Shown: positions 23,575-31,149 of the stretch, in pieces
Layout of the letters: each line of letters opens with the position of its first letter
Numbering within the stretch: the first letter of the stretch is position 1
Source of the DNA: a virus
Strand: one strand, 5' to 3'
Length of the DNA: 37,931 nucleotides
Virus record (IMG/VR): IMGVR_UViG_3300020183_000215
Coordinates: 1-37,931 of that record
Program-made: the position numbers and the translations under genes
Notes under the pieces: model-generated
The model's input: the letters and a program-made list of their open reading frames with translations, nothing else
Database searches by the model: none
Told to the model about the DNA's origin: nothing

Positions 23575-23807
23575 TGACCTCGATTTCTGAAAAAAATCTT
23601 GTTGCTGTCCGTCAAAAGATTGACAAACAAGTGAATCGCCGCTTGTTCAAAGAAATACGCGACCGTCCTTGGATCGACTCGGAAAGATTGAGAGGTTCCG
23701 ATGTTTACGACGAGTGGAACCTTTCGAGTTTCGTAATTTTCCGCAAGCTTGACAGAAGCTTAAACGTCGTTGCATTTCAAATTAAAAATCAATTTTATTC
23801 TTGGTAG
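23574..23807 (+). CDS. Unknown protein, 77 residues
   Basis: Basic N-terminal helix (ISEKNLVAVRQKIDKQVNRR), then a beta-rich end (SFVIFRKLDRSLNVVAFQIK). No family recognised. Confidence 0.58.
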   Translation: MTSISEKNLVAVRQKIDKQVNRRLFKEIRDRPWIDSERLRGSDVYDEWNLSSFVIFRKLDRSLNVVAFQIKNQFYSW

Positions 23808-23811
23808 GCCG

Positions 23812-23985
23812 ATGAAAACCGAAGAATTTTACAAAAACATATTTTACAAAAATCGCGAAGAGATGCGCGATGCAGCGTGCAGAGTTTGCTATTCAATCGA
23901 AAACGGCCCTCTCGATTCGTCAACTAACACGCGCATTTACAACGGCACTCAAAGAATTGTTAGTTTGGAAGTTCTTAAAGTGTGA
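23812..23985 (+). CDS. Unknown protein, 57 residues
   Basis: Starts MKTEEFYKNIFYKNREEMRD. Tyr- and Asn-rich; no family recognised. The ATG at 23812 avoids the 38-base overlap that the upstream ATG would give. Confidence 0.5.
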   Translation: MKTEEFYKNIFYKNREEMRDAACRVCYSIENGPLDSSTNTRIYNGTQRIVSLEVLKV

Positions 23986-24018
23986 ACCGATATTCGCAGA
24001 GAATTTCTCAAAAATCGC

Positions 24019-24067
24019 TTGATACTTTTAAATCGCTGAACTAACTTATCCTCACTTTCCGAAAACC
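24019..24067 (+). promoter_or_regulatory. Promoter of the DUF6745-like operon
   Basis: TTGATA (24019-24024), 17-base spacer, TAACTT (24042-24047), about 20 bases to the ATG at 24068. It sits in an 82-base gap, the largest in this gene cluster. Confidence 0.5.
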
Positions 24068-25084
24068 ATGAGTAAGATTACGAAACTGACCGAAGAACAG
24101 GTTGCAAAGCTAGACGTTTACGTCAACGAGTGGGTCGCCAAGGGACTCACGACCGAGCGTAAGACTCAACAGGACGCAGAGCGCGATTTCACTGAATTTC
24201 AGCGTCATGTTCTCAAGCGCGAACCCTCCCCCGTTATTCTTCTTGACTCGCCTGCCGATTGCTGGCGCGTCGTTTTGCAGCACACGCTGCGCGAGAACGA
24301 CGAAGTCAAACAGCTTCTCAACGAGAAGATCGAGAAGAAGCTGGCGTTGAAGAAGAACAAGAATGCTGCTCGCGAGAGCATCGAAGCTTCGATCTTCGAA
24401 GAAATCTTGAACGATGCGGTGAAGACGATCCCCATCGTTTACCCGTACTTCGACTGTCAGTTCTGGGCCGGATGGTTCAGCTTCTACGAGTTTTGCAGAA
24501 ACGAACTGAAGATCTCGTTCGACAACATCACCGAATACACGGCGATGCTCAACTGTCAGCCTTACGGCATGGTGTGGCCCCTCGACACGATTTGCGTCGT
24601 GTGCCAACCCCCGACCGTGATCGAGCGCAACGAGCACGGCTTGCATTGCGAAACTGGTCCTGCGGTCTCGTACAACGGTAAAAACGAGATTTATTCTCTG
24701 AACGGCATCATTGTGCCAAAGGAACTCGTAACGACGCCTGCCGAAGACCTTTCGCTCGATTTTTTCGCGAAGGAAAAGAACGCTGACGTAAAGGCAGAAT
24801 TCGTTCGTAAATACGGGATAGAACGGATGCTTGACCTCGGCAAGCGAGTCGATTCTTACGAGAACTATGACGCCAACACGCACGAATGGTGGCACAAGAG
24901 CGAGTACGAGCTTTGGGACATGGCTGCGCTGTTTGGTATCGACTATCAGCCGTACCTAAAGATGAGGAACCAAACGACCGACATATGGCACGTCGAAGCC
25001 GTTTCTCCCGCTTGTCGCACGCTTCGAGACGCGATCAAAGAGCGTTTCGGTGGTCGCGAGATGAAGATCGTCGCAATCTCCTAG
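24068..25084 (+). CDS. DUF6745-like protein
   Basis: A 338-residue protein. The N-terminal half is helical and charged. The C-terminal half contains PLDTICVVCQPPTVIERNEH followed by GLHCETGPAVSYNGKNEIYS and LNGIIVPKELVTTPAEDL, a segment I associate with DUF6745 and related phage and bacterial proteins of unknown function. Two WW-type segments (HEWWHKSEYELWDMA) follow. The next gene is probably its partner because the two are spaced closely and in this order; I recall similar pairs but cannot verify that here. Confidence 0.7.
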   Translation: MSKITKLTEEQVAKLDVYVNEWVAKGLTTERKTQQDAERDFTEFQRHVLKREPSPVILLDSPADCWRVVLQHTLRENDEVKQLLNEKIEKKLALKKNKNAARESIEASIFEEILNDAVKTIPIVYPYFDCQFWAGWFSFYEFCRNELKISFDNITEYTAMLNCQPYGMVWPLDTICVVCQPPTVIERNEHGLHCETGPAVSYNGKNEIYSLNGIIVPKELVTTPAEDLSLDFFAKEKNADVKAEFVRKYGIERMLDLGKRVDSYENYDANTHEWWHKSEYELWDMAALFGIDYQPYLKMRNQTTDIWHVEAVSPACRTLRDAIKERFGGREMKIVAIS

Positions 25085-25137
25085 TTTTTTATGTAAATTA
25101 ATTAGACAAACAGTAACATTCAATCCAATATAAGCAA

Positions 25138-25473
25138 ATGAACAGCAATGAAGTGATCCTCCACGGCGAGTGCATGGTGTTTCGTTCCACGATCCCAGCA
25201 AACGCCAAGCCGAAGCAGAAGAGCAAGACTGGCTTCGTTATCGTCGCAGATTCGGAAACTACTGGCAATCATCACGTTGTCGATGAAACGGTTGGCGTAG
25301 ACTTTTACGAAGCGGACGGCAAGCTGTACATGAACAGCTCTGTCGATACGACGATTCGTTGTTTGCACGCCGAGCGTCACGACACGATCAAGCTGACTGC
25401 CGGAACTTACGAGTTTGGCTCGCAGCAAGAGTACGATCCGTTCACGGCTCGCCTCCAAGCGGTGCGCGACTAA
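25138..25473 (+). CDS. Unknown protein downstream of DUF6745-like gene
   Basis: A 111-residue beta-rich protein (NEVILHGECMVFRSTIPANA, KTGFVIVADSETTGNHHVVD, DTIKLTAGTYEFGSQQEYDP). The SETTGNHHVV segment with His pair and Asp could bind a ligand or metal. Likely functional partner of the upstream gene. A single-base TAATG overlap links it to the nucleotidyltransferase. Confidence 0.72.
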   Translation: MNSNEVILHGECMVFRSTIPANAKPKQKSKTGFVIVADSETTGNHHVVDETVGVDFYEADGKLYMNSSVDTTIRCLHAERHDTIKLTAGTYEFGSQQEYDPFTARLQAVRD

Positions 25474-25901
25474 TGGGCGAGTCCGATCTCATCAAACGCG
25501 AAAAAGTAGTCGTTGCGACCAGCGGCTACTTTAATCCGTTGCACGTTGGACACATCGAGTACCTCGAACGGGCGAAGCAACTAGGCGATGAGCTAGTTGT
25601 TATCGTCAATTCGGATCGTCAAGTTGAGCAGAAAGGCTCGAAAAAGTTTCAAACAGAAGCTGACCGACTACGGATCGTAGAGGCACTAAAGTGCGTTGAT
25701 CGTGTTGTTTTGTCCGTAGACGAAGACACGACTCAATGCAAAACGCTTGCTCTATTAAAACCAAACATTTTCGCGAAAGGCGGCGACCGCTTCGCGTCAG
25801 AAATCCCAGAAACTCCCGTTTGCAAAGAACTTGGAATAGAGATTGTTGACGGTCTCGGCGCAAAGATTCGCGCCAGTTCTGAAATTTTAAAGCATATTTA
25901 A
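25473..25901 (+). CDS. Cytidylyltransferase-like nucleotidyltransferase
   Basis: A 142-residue HxGH-superfamily nucleotidyltransferase: VVVATSGYFNPLHVGHIEYL (residues 11-30, HVGH catalytic pair), VVIVNSDRQVEQKG, and a RASSEIL end like the ISTTKI motif. It is closest to glycerol-3-phosphate cytidylyltransferase or the RfaE/HldE C-terminal domain, which make CDP- or ADP-activated sugars or polyols. In a phage it may supply an activated sugar to the glycosyltransferase-like protein at 8884 or alter host surface sugars; that link is inference. Confidence 0.85.
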   Translation: MGESDLIKREKVVVATSGYFNPLHVGHIEYLERAKQLGDELVVIVNSDRQVEQKGSKKFQTEADRLRIVEALKCVDRVVLSVDEDTTQCKTLALLKPNIFAKGGDRFASEIPETPVCKELGIEIVDGLGAKIRASSEILKHI

Positions 25902-26061
25902 ATACTATTAGTTTTTGCGGCAACAGTTATTCTGCTATTGACTCTCGTCACGGCAGAGGACACGATGTAATTACGAACACCAAATTGCGAAAAGAAATTG
26001 AGAGTCACTTGGCGAACCAAGTGTTGCGCCAAGTGTATGACTAAGTGAGGAGGAACCTTCA
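25902..26061 (+). other. Intergenic stretch with decayed QV repeat reading frame
   Basis: One frame is open from about 25900 to the stop at 26042 and ends in a QV-repeat remnant (HLANQVLRQVYD). It has no ATG or GTG start. It looks like the 3' end of a third, broken copy of the repeat genes that follow. AGGAGG at about 26047-26052 is the ribosome site for the next gene. Confidence 0.4.
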
Positions 26062-26550
26062 ATGAACATTTTTAAAACAATTGAAAAGCAACTGTGGATA
26101 CAAGTGTGGGACCAAGTGGGGGACCAAGTGGATCGCCAAGTGGGGGACCAAGTGGATCGCCAAGTGGGAACTCAAGTGGCGAATGGAGCGTATAGCCAAG
26201 TGCGGAATCAAATGACGATCCAAGTGAGGAGACGAGTAACGAGTCAAGTACGACTCGGGTTGATGACCTAGTGGTGGATCAAGTACAGGTCTTGGTTTTA
26301 CCCGAAGTGACAAACCAAGTACGCAGTTGAGTGACAAACCAAGTGCGGAGGCACCTTCAATGAATTTTTCCGAAGCAGTCAAAAAGCAAGTGCGAGGCCA
26401 AGTGCGGGACCAAGTGAATCGCCAAGCGCTAAACCAAGTGCGGGACCAAGTGTGGGAGCAAGTGGGGGACCAAGTGGGGGACCGAGTGTGGAACCAAGTG
26501 TGGGAGCAAGTGCGGGACCAAGTGTGGGAGCAAGTGGGGGACCAAGTTGT
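25980..26550 (+). repeat. 12-base tandem repeat tract (CAAGTGnGGGAC type)
   Basis: Units such as CAAGTGGGGGAC, CAAGTGCGGGAC and CAAGTGTGGGAG recur across two genes and, in degenerate form, in the spacer between them (26272-26359) and before the first gene. Remnants in the spacer still read as QV repeats in frame, so the tract probably arose by unequal recombination and gene duplication. Confidence 0.75.
26062..26271 (+). CDS. QV-repeat protein, copy 1
   Basis: A 69-residue protein: a short helix MNIFKTIEKQLW, then repeats of the four-residue type x-Q-V-x/D-Q-V-G (WDQVGDQVDRQVGDQVDRQ). At DNA level the units are multiples of 12 bases around GTGGGGGACCAA. The last third is degenerate. Every fourth residue is Gln-Val, which suggests an extended beta or coiled structure. 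A ribosome site (AGGAGG) and the leader ACCTTCAATGAA are shared with copy 2. Function unknown. Confidence 0.65.
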   Translation: MNIFKTIEKQLWIQVWDQVGDQVDRQVGDQVDRQVGTQVANGAYSQVRNQMTIQVRRRVTSQVRLGLMT

Positions 26551-26572
26551 TCTTTTGTCGAGAGCGCGATAA
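26360..26572 (+). CDS. QV-repeat protein, copy 2
   Basis: A 70-residue paralogue of copy 1. Starts MNFSEAVKKQV after GGAGG and the shared ACCTTCAATGAA leader, then repeats of GDQV, RDQV and WEQV (for example RDQVWEQVGDQVGDRVWNQV). The start at 26360 is chosen because of the ribosome site and similarity to copy 1. The last codons and stop lie in the 5' arm of a strong hairpin. Confidence 0.65.
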   Translation: MNFSEAVKKQVRGQVRDQVNRQALNQVRDQVWEQVGDQVGDRVWNQVWEQVRDQVWEQVGDQVVLLSRAR

Positions 26573-26596
26573 CGCGCCGCCTTTGGCGCATTATCG
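26567..26596 (+). terminator. Strong hairpin after QV-repeat gene 2
   Basis: CGATAACGCGCC pairs with TGGCGCATTATCG with one mismatch around a 5-base loop. It overlaps the stop codon and has no clear T run, so it may be a Rho-type or processing signal and not a simple intrinsic terminator. Confidence 0.5.
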
Positions 26597-26639
26597 AACA
26601 AATTTCCATTTAACGCGCCGTTTTTGACGCACAAACATA

Positions 26640-26861
26640 ATGCCGCTTTTCGATTCAACGGTGAGAAACGCAATTCGCGAACAAAGCGTTCGCCGTGTAT
26701 GCGAAAAAATTTGTAGCGCCGAAGATCATTTTGAGCGTGCAATTTCGCGCAGTTTCGATTCGAATCTATTCTACTCGCGAATAAATTGGTCGTTTAGCCC
26801 AGATTCTCTCGCATTATCGACGATAATCGCCGTTATAAAACACAAATTCGATGAGTCTTAA
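26640..26861 (+). CDS. Unknown protein, 73 residues
   Basis: Starts MPLFDSTVRNAIREQSVRRV; helical, with two Cys. No family recognised. It overlaps the next gene by 11 bases. Confidence 0.58.
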   Translation: MPLFDSTVRNAIREQSVRRVCEKICSAEDHFERAISRSFDSNLFYSRINWSFSPDSLALSTIIAVIKHKFDES

Positions 26862-27066
26862 CGTTGAAAAAATAACATCTGAGATAAAAAAGGCCAACTA
26901 TGTATCGAGCGCCGCGATTCGCGAGCAAGTTGCAATGTGCTCGACGTTCGTGACCGCTTTCGTTTCGCACGTTAAGCGGTCGCGTGAAGACGTTTTTGTT
27001 CTTTTGCTCGATGCGCGACTTAAAATAAACTCTTCCGTGTTTATAGCCCGCCGAGGCACACGATGA
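26851..27066 (+). CDS. Unknown protein, 71 residues
   Basis: Starts MSLNVEKITSEIKKANYVSS; contains a hydrophobic helix (MCSTFVTAFVSHV) and a basic end. No family recognised. The stop overlaps an ATGA. Confidence 0.58.
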   Translation: MSLNVEKITSEIKKANYVSSAAIREQVAMCSTFVTAFVSHVKRSREDVFVLLLDARLKINSSVFIARRGTR

Positions 27067-27111
27067 AACAACTTTATCTTCCGCAAATTAAACATAATAT
27101 AAGACAACACT

Positions 27112-27417
27112 ATGAATTACCAACAAGCCCTCAATAACATCGCGGCCCTTCATGCCCAAGTTCGTTTGACCCCACAAGTCCACGAAGCAGTCAAGGAATC
27201 GATCCTTGTTTTAAACGAATTTTTTAGCCCAAAGAAGTCGGACCAGAAGTACCAGATCGGCCCGAACGACGCATTCAATAACCTTGTTGCAATGTACAAC
27301 GCTTCTCAAGTGTCGCTTCAAGAACACGAAGCTCTAAAAGCCAGTTTCGCGTTTATTGCGACCGAGTTGCAAAAAGAAGCTAATTTGCCCGTTTCTAAAC
27401 AATTAAACAACACTTAA
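27112..27417 (+). CDS. Unknown helical protein with internal repeat
   Basis: A 101-residue helical protein. Two halves look alike: NNIAALHAQVRLTPQVHEAV and FNNLVAMYNASQVSLQEHEA, each followed by a K-S-x-x-x-x motif, so the gene may have arisen by an internal duplication. It starts after an AT-rich gap with a TATAAG box 8 bases upstream. Function unknown. Confidence 0.7.
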   Translation: MNYQQALNNIAALHAQVRLTPQVHEAVKESILVLNEFFSPKKSDQKYQIGPNDAFNNLVAMYNASQVSLQEHEALKASFAFIATELQKEANLPVSKQLNNT

Positions 27418-27611
27418 TAGTTTGTTTTCGAACTGGGATGAGAGGAAGATTGGTAATTCAGCACGATTTTGCACGTTTTTAACATTTTAGCAGAACAGAA
27501 GATCTTTTGCGTTAAAAAAGAGAAAAGGGCGCAAGAACGTGTTGACAAGTTGACCAAAAAGTCTCAAAAAACTAGCGAGAAAACGACTCAAAAACTGACC
27601 CAATTTTGACC
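27418..27611 (+). promoter_or_regulatory. Gene-free spacer with TTGACA and TTGACC elements
   Basis: Contains TTGACA (about 27542-27547) and TTGACC, and repeated CAAAAA tracts. No clear -10 box is seen at the right distance. No frame of note. Confidence 0.3.
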
Positions 27612-27875
27612 ATGAATTTTGCACGCATTTTCGGCGCAATTCCTAGTGAATTTTTCTTCTATTTCATCCTCATTCTTTGCTTCGTCGCCTTGGTAGTTTT
27701 CCACGTTAAAACGTCGGACAAAAAGATCGAAGACTTCTACAAAAAGGCCAATCCAATCGACATGGATAAAATGCGTAAGAACCTACAAACCAAGCACAAG
27801 CATAAGAAAGAGATCGAGTTTGGCAAAGTGTCGCCCGAAGAGGTTCGTAAGGGCTTCGCCAAGCGCAAGCGGTAA
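27612..27875 (+). CDS. Small membrane protein with basic tail, 87 residues
   Basis: Membrane segment at residues 12-33 (EFFFYFILILCFVALVVF), then a charged cytoplasmic-type domain ending KGFAKRKR. The topology is like a phage membrane anchor or possible i-spanin/holin partner, but no family is recognised. The ATG at 27612 is used; a TTG at 27606 is in frame. Confidence 0.6.
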   Translation: MNFARIFGAIPSEFFFYFILILCFVALVVFHVKTSDKKIEDFYKKANPIDMDKMRKNLQTKHKHKKEIEFGKVSPEEVRKGFAKRKR

Positions 27876-27929
27876 GCCAAAGACCACGTTCGAATGGGTT
27901 AACACCATGCCCCTTCCCCTCGAAGAATA

Positions 27930-28041
27930 TACATAGGGGAGACGATAGACGTATAGATAGAAAAGAAGAATAGAAATATAGAAGAGAAAGATAAAAGAAA
28001 GACAAAGGAAAGATGAGAGAGAAGCGAGGGGGGGTTAGAGA
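27930..28041 (+). repeat. Polypurine tract
   Basis: About 110 bases that are almost only A and G on the plus strand, ending in a run of seven G. A short CCCCT/AGGGG inverted repeat lies just before it. It is non-coding. Confidence 0.6.
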
Positions 28042-28144
28042 TTATTTACTGTCCACGACTCCTCTATTTTTTATTCATTTTTATTCATTCTCCCCCATTT
28101 TCGCCCACGTTATCCCGCTGCTATTCTTTCCAGTTCTTTCTAGT

Positions 28145-28351
28145 ATGTTTCTACTTAAGTTGTTACGGCTCACGGCTTTATGCGTTGCGGCGAGCACCGT
28201 GGTTGTGCTCGGAGCGGCGGCAATCGTGGCCGTTGCAGCGTTGCTGGCAGCTGGTGCGCCAATCGTCTTATCGTGTTTGGCCTTAGAGAAAACACTAACT
28301 GGACACATCGAGAAAAATAAAGAAAAGTGGCCCGAAAGTGTTGACATCTAG
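28145..28351 (+). CDS. Small hydrophobic protein, holin candidate
   Basis: A 68-residue protein, starting MFLLKLLRLTALCVAASTVV. Residues 3-48 are nearly all hydrophobic and could form two membrane segments (AAIVAVAALLAAGAPIVLSC), followed by a charged tail with KNKEKWPES. It lies upstream of a u-spanin candidate, so a holin is plausible but not proven. An upstream ATG at 28013 would add 44 residues read from polypurine sequence; I prefer 28145. Confidence 0.5.
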   Translation: MFLLKLLRLTALCVAASTVVVLGAAAIVAVAALLAAGAPIVLSCLALEKTLTGHIEKNKEKWPESVDI

Positions 28352-28494
28352 TGTCCCCCGGCATAGGGTTTTATATAAAGGTACATTTTTCTAAACACTG
28401 CGATAAGAACAACTTACAGAAAACAGGTGTTTTTTGACGCCCAAAAGGTGAACGCGAAAAAGCGAAATATGAACCTGTCTGTGTAAATACTAAC

Positions 28495-29058
28495 GTGAAA
28501 CAGGCAAATATACTATTATTGGCGCTGCTGCTAAGTGGTTGCAACTCGTTCCGCAAGGCCAGCTCCGCCGATGTAAGCAAAAATGCTCCAGTTTTCATTC
28601 GTTCGCCCGCTAGTGTCGCTGCGGAGAAGAAACCGGAAGTGCCGAGATTATATTCATTCGATACGGAGCCGCTAGTAGTAATGAAGGAGGCCGACTTAAA
28701 TAGGTTAGTTGAGCGGGCAAAGACGAACGCGCCCGGCGTAAATAACGAAAAGGCGAATGAGTCTGCGGTAAATAACGAAAAGGCGAACGACATTTTGCCA
28801 AATAAAATCGAGGAAGTCCGCCCAGTTGCTCTAACAAGCGATTTGCAAGTGCAAACCGTTGAAGTTAGCCCATTTTTGCAAGAGCAAACAGTTGTCGATG
28901 GCAGGCGTTCTGCATTTGCAACGATCTTGCTTTACCTAACGGTAGCGGGAATCGCGTTCGGTTTCCTAACGCTCGTTAAAAAGTTTTTCTTTAGGCAGAA
29001 TGAAACGGCCCCCGCCACCACCTTCCCCGCGCCCAAAACCAAAGAAGATAAAGTTTGA
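28495..29058 (+). CDS. Unimolecular spanin candidate (lipoprotein with C-terminal membrane segment)
   Basis: A 187-residue protein with GTG start. A lipoprotein signal with lipobox LLSGC (Cys16) is followed by a long periplasmic stretch and one membrane segment around residues 142-163 (FATILLYLTVAGIAFGFLTL), then a basic cytoplasmic tail. N-terminal outer-membrane lipid anchor plus C-terminal inner-membrane segment is the u-spanin layout of phage T1 gp11, which fuses the two membranes at lysis. It predicts a Gram-negative host. A 30-base tandem duplication gives NNEKANE/NNEKAND near residues 82-98. The function is inferred from topology only. Confidence 0.6.
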   Translation: MKQANILLLALLLSGCNSFRKASSADVSKNAPVFIRSPASVAAEKKPEVPRLYSFDTEPLVVMKEADLNRLVERAKTNAPGVNNEKANESAVNNEKANDILPNKIEEVRPVALTSDLQVQTVEVSPFLQEQTVVDGRRSAFATILLYLTVAGIAFGFLTLVKKFFFRQNETAPATTFPAPKTKEDKV

Positions 29059-29152
29059 CACGAAAAAGATATTGCGCAAGCGGCGAGTCGAATCGGATTA
29101 AAAACACGCAGAAAAGTCTTCTGCTGGTAGTGATTTTTTTTGAATAAAAGTG

Positions 29153-29186
29153 TTGATCTTCGAGAACACGGTGCTACCGTCTCTGT
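29153..29186 (+). promoter_or_regulatory. Leaderless-type promoter before 29187
   Basis: TTGATC (29153-29158), 16-base spacer, TACCGT (29175-29180), 6 bases to the ATG at 29187. Confidence 0.5.
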
Positions 29187-29417
29187 ATGAACCCTGAGAC
29201 ACAACCCAAGCGTGGTCGCGGTCGCCCAGTCGGTGCGACCTCTTTTGTTAACGTCAGCCTCGCTGACCTTCAGCAGTATGTCGGCAGCAGTGCGCCCGTT
29301 CCGATTTCGCGCCTCTGGCTCGAAAAAATGCACCTGACAGTTGCACCGATTGAAGCTTCTGTACGCGAAGCATCGGCAACTCCTGTCGTGCAGTTTAAGG
29401 TCACGCAGCTCGATTAA
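29187..29417 (+). CDS. Small protein with AT-hook-like motif
   Basis: A 76-residue protein with an N-terminal RGRGRPVG, like an AT-hook, followed by FVNVSLADLQQYVGSSAPVP. It may bind DNA. It precedes the RuvB-like gene by 22 bases and probably shares its transcript. Confidence 0.65.
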   Translation: MNPETQPKRGRGRPVGATSFVNVSLADLQQYVGSSAPVPISRLWLEKMHLTVAPIEASVREASATPVVQFKVTQLD

Positions 29418-29439
29418 AAAACAATAAAAATTGCTGAAC

Positions 29440-30378
29440 ATGAAAACGCCCGCTCGATTCGAAGGTCTGATCGGACAAGACGACGTGAAGAAGAAGCTCA
29501 ACTTCTATCTCGACGCGCAGAACAAGACGCAACGTTTGCCCTTTATCTTGCTTGCTGGTGCCAAGGGCCAAGGTAAGACAGAATTCGCCAAGCAAGCGGC
29601 AAAGAACATCAAAGGTCGCGACGGCAAGGCGCGTCCGTTCCTCGAAGTTAACTGCGGCACGATCAAGAACGCTCAAGTGTTCTTCGAGCAAGTGTTTTCC
29701 CCTGTGATTCAAGGCAACGAGGTCACGGTGCTTCTCGACGAGTGTCACGCTCTGCCGAAAGACCTCATGACGACGCTTCTCACCGCTTTCAACACCGAGC
29801 GGGTTGACACGAAGCAAGTCAACTGGCGCGACGGACTCTACGAGTTCAACTTTAAGCTTCAGAGTTTCATGCTTGCCACGACCGAGGCAGATCGCCTCTT
29901 TGCTCCGTTGAAGGATCGCCTCACGTTGGTTGATTTCCAGCCGTACTCGGAAAAGGAGACGGCTCAGATCGTGCGGAAAACGCTCTCCGAAATCGATTTC
30001 AAGGGCGAGGTGTTGGAGCGTGTGGCAAAAACGGTGCGGTCGAACGCTCGTTCGTCGGTTCAGCGTGCGAAGCAGATCGAGCTTTACTGCGAGAGCAAAA
30101 ACAAAAACACGTTCGATTCGAAGGACTGGACCGACTTGTGCGCGAAGCTCGGCATCAACTCCTCGGGCCTTGTCAACTCGGAAATTCAAGTACTTAAGAC
30201 GCTGAAGGACCGTGGGGACTGCTCGTTGAATATGCTGTCGGCTGTCACGGGTCTCAGTCGCGGCGCATTGCAGCGCGACACGGAACTTTTCTTGTTGCAG
30301 CGCGGCTTCATGCGCATCGAAGGCTCGCGCCGCATCACCGCAGCAGGCATCAAGGCTCTAGAGGAAGCCACAAAGTAA
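29440..30378 (+). CDS. RuvB-like AAA+ ATPase
   Basis: A 312-residue RuvB-type helicase motor. Opening FEGLIGQDDVKKKLNFYLDA is the typical N terminus; Walker A is GAKGQGKT (residues 40-47), Walker B VTVLLDECHA (95-104), followed by a LATTEADRL sensor segment. The C-terminal winged helix (SRGALQRDTELFLLQRGFMR) resembles the RuvB DNA-binding domain. Length is near that of cellular RuvB (about 330). No RuvA or RuvC partner is visible in the window, so it may act in branch migration with another phage protein, or with the endonuclease VII-like resolvase at 21729. Confidence 0.85.
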   Translation: MKTPARFEGLIGQDDVKKKLNFYLDAQNKTQRLPFILLAGAKGQGKTEFAKQAAKNIKGRDGKARPFLEVNCGTIKNAQVFFEQVFSPVIQGNEVTVLLDECHALPKDLMTTLLTAFNTERVDTKQVNWRDGLYEFNFKLQSFMLATTEADRLFAPLKDRLTLVDFQPYSEKETAQIVRKTLSEIDFKGEVLERVAKTVRSNARSSVQRAKQIELYCESKNKNTFDSKDWTDLCAKLGINSSGLVNSEIQVLKTLKDRGDCSLNMLSAVTGLSRGALQRDTELFLLQRGFMRIEGSRRITAAGIKALEEATK

Positions 30379-30434
30379 TCTAGAGACGGCATCGAGACTG
30401 GGCAACTTGCGTTAGTGGTGGCCCACTTTTACAT

Positions 30435-30644
30435 ATGAAAACTTGGAAACTGTTTGATCGCACGAATAAAGAAATTGTTTTCGGCACCGTTATCACGTCA
30501 ATGGTCGGCGCACAGTATGTTGTCGAGTCGGGCGAACCGCCGCGCCACCCTGCATCGAGCGGTCGCGTGTACGTTAAGATCGGAGAATGCACGTCAGGGT
30601 TTTTTCCTCATGTGTTTGGACTCAGGTGGGAGGAAACAACGTGA
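30435..30644 (+). CDS. Unknown protein, 69 residues
   Basis: Beta-rich, starts MKTWKLFDRTNKEIVFGTVI, then YVVESGEPPRHPASSGRVYV. No family recognised. GTGA overlap with the next gene. Confidence 0.65.
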   Translation: MKTWKLFDRTNKEIVFGTVITSMVGAQYVVESGEPPRHPASSGRVYVKIGECTSGFFPHVFGLRWEETT

Positions 30645-30823
30645 CGCCCGTCAGCCTCGAAGAACTTCGCAGATATCCCTCCCACCACTATATAGAATAT
30701 AACGGTAGCGACGTACTAGTCTCGGACCTGTTAGAACTATTTGAAAACAAAGAGAAACGCACGCGCCGCCGTGCCGAACGCCGCCCGCGCCAGCCGCGCA
30801 AACGGCGCGAGCGGAAAGAATGA
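30641..30823 (+). CDS. Small Arg-rich protein, 60 residues
   Basis: GTG start overlapping the previous stop. The first 40 residues are alpha/beta (PVSLEELRRYPSHHYIEYNG); the last 20 are almost all Arg, Lys and Glu (EKRTRRRAERRPRQPRKRRE), suggesting nucleic-acid binding. No family recognised. Confidence 0.55.
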   Translation: MTPVSLEELRRYPSHHYIEYNGSDVLVSDLLELFENKEKRTRRRAERRPRQPRKRRERKE

Positions 30824-30897
30824 ACGTGAACCTCTAAATAAGCAAACGATGAACGTGAAAGCTTAAATAATGAACGTGAATGTCTAAATAAGCAAAG
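30821..30897 (+). repeat. Three copies of a TGAACGTGAA...CTAAATAA repeat
   Basis: TGAACGTGAA begins at 30821, 30850 and 30871, each followed within 3 bases by CTAAATAA or TTAAATAA; two units end in AGCAAA. The first copy includes the stop codon of the Arg-rich gene. A related unit occurs at about 34091 and 34108. Confidence 0.65.
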
Positions 30898-30916
30898 GGT
30901 TGGGCAGTGTGAGTGA

Positions 30917-30975
30917 TTTGCTGGTGCAAGTCATTTGCATTACCCGGCCGGGCCTTACTTCAATTTAAATGCAAT
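30917..30975 (+). repeat. Dispersed TTGCA/CCGGCC repeat, copy 1
   Basis: Half sites GCAAGTCATTTGCAT, then CCCGGCCGGGCC, then AAATGCAA. This is one member of the family listed at 34183-35480. Confidence 0.55.
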
Positions 30976-30999
30976 AAAAAACCCCCTTTCGGGGGTTTC
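30976..30999 (+). terminator. Intrinsic terminator
   Basis: Perfect stem AAACCCCC/GGGGGTTT with TTTC loop; works in both directions because it is flanked by an A run and a T run. It probably ends the rightward 29187-30823 operon and stops minus-strand transcription from 31602. Confidence 0.8.
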
Positions 31000-31089
31000 G
31001 CTTATCGGACTTCAGCACCGACTGGCAGATCGCCAAACTCAAGAACTGCAGCGTGAACAGGAATCAAACCAATTTTTCTTGTTTCATCT

Positions 31090-31148
31090 GATTTGCAAGA
31101 CGCCCCGGCCCGGCATCGCAAACCAATTGCATTTGCGCCGGTTACAAT
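31090..31148 (+). repeat. Dispersed TTGCA/CCGGCC repeat, copy 2
   Basis: TTTGCAAGACG, then CCCCGGCCCGG and AATTGCATTTGCG. Fills the rest of the otherwise empty 31000-31149 region. Confidence 0.5.
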
Positions 31149-31149
31149 T

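Noticed and set aside
26090-26545. Regular repeats as a CRISPR array
   Set aside because: Units are 12 bases with no spacers and are in frame within coding sequence.
26059-26742. Long minus-strand frame (227 residues, Trp/Ser/His repeats)
   Set aside because: It is the antisense reading of the 12-base QV repeat tract; the plus-strand frames have ribosome sites and a shared leader.
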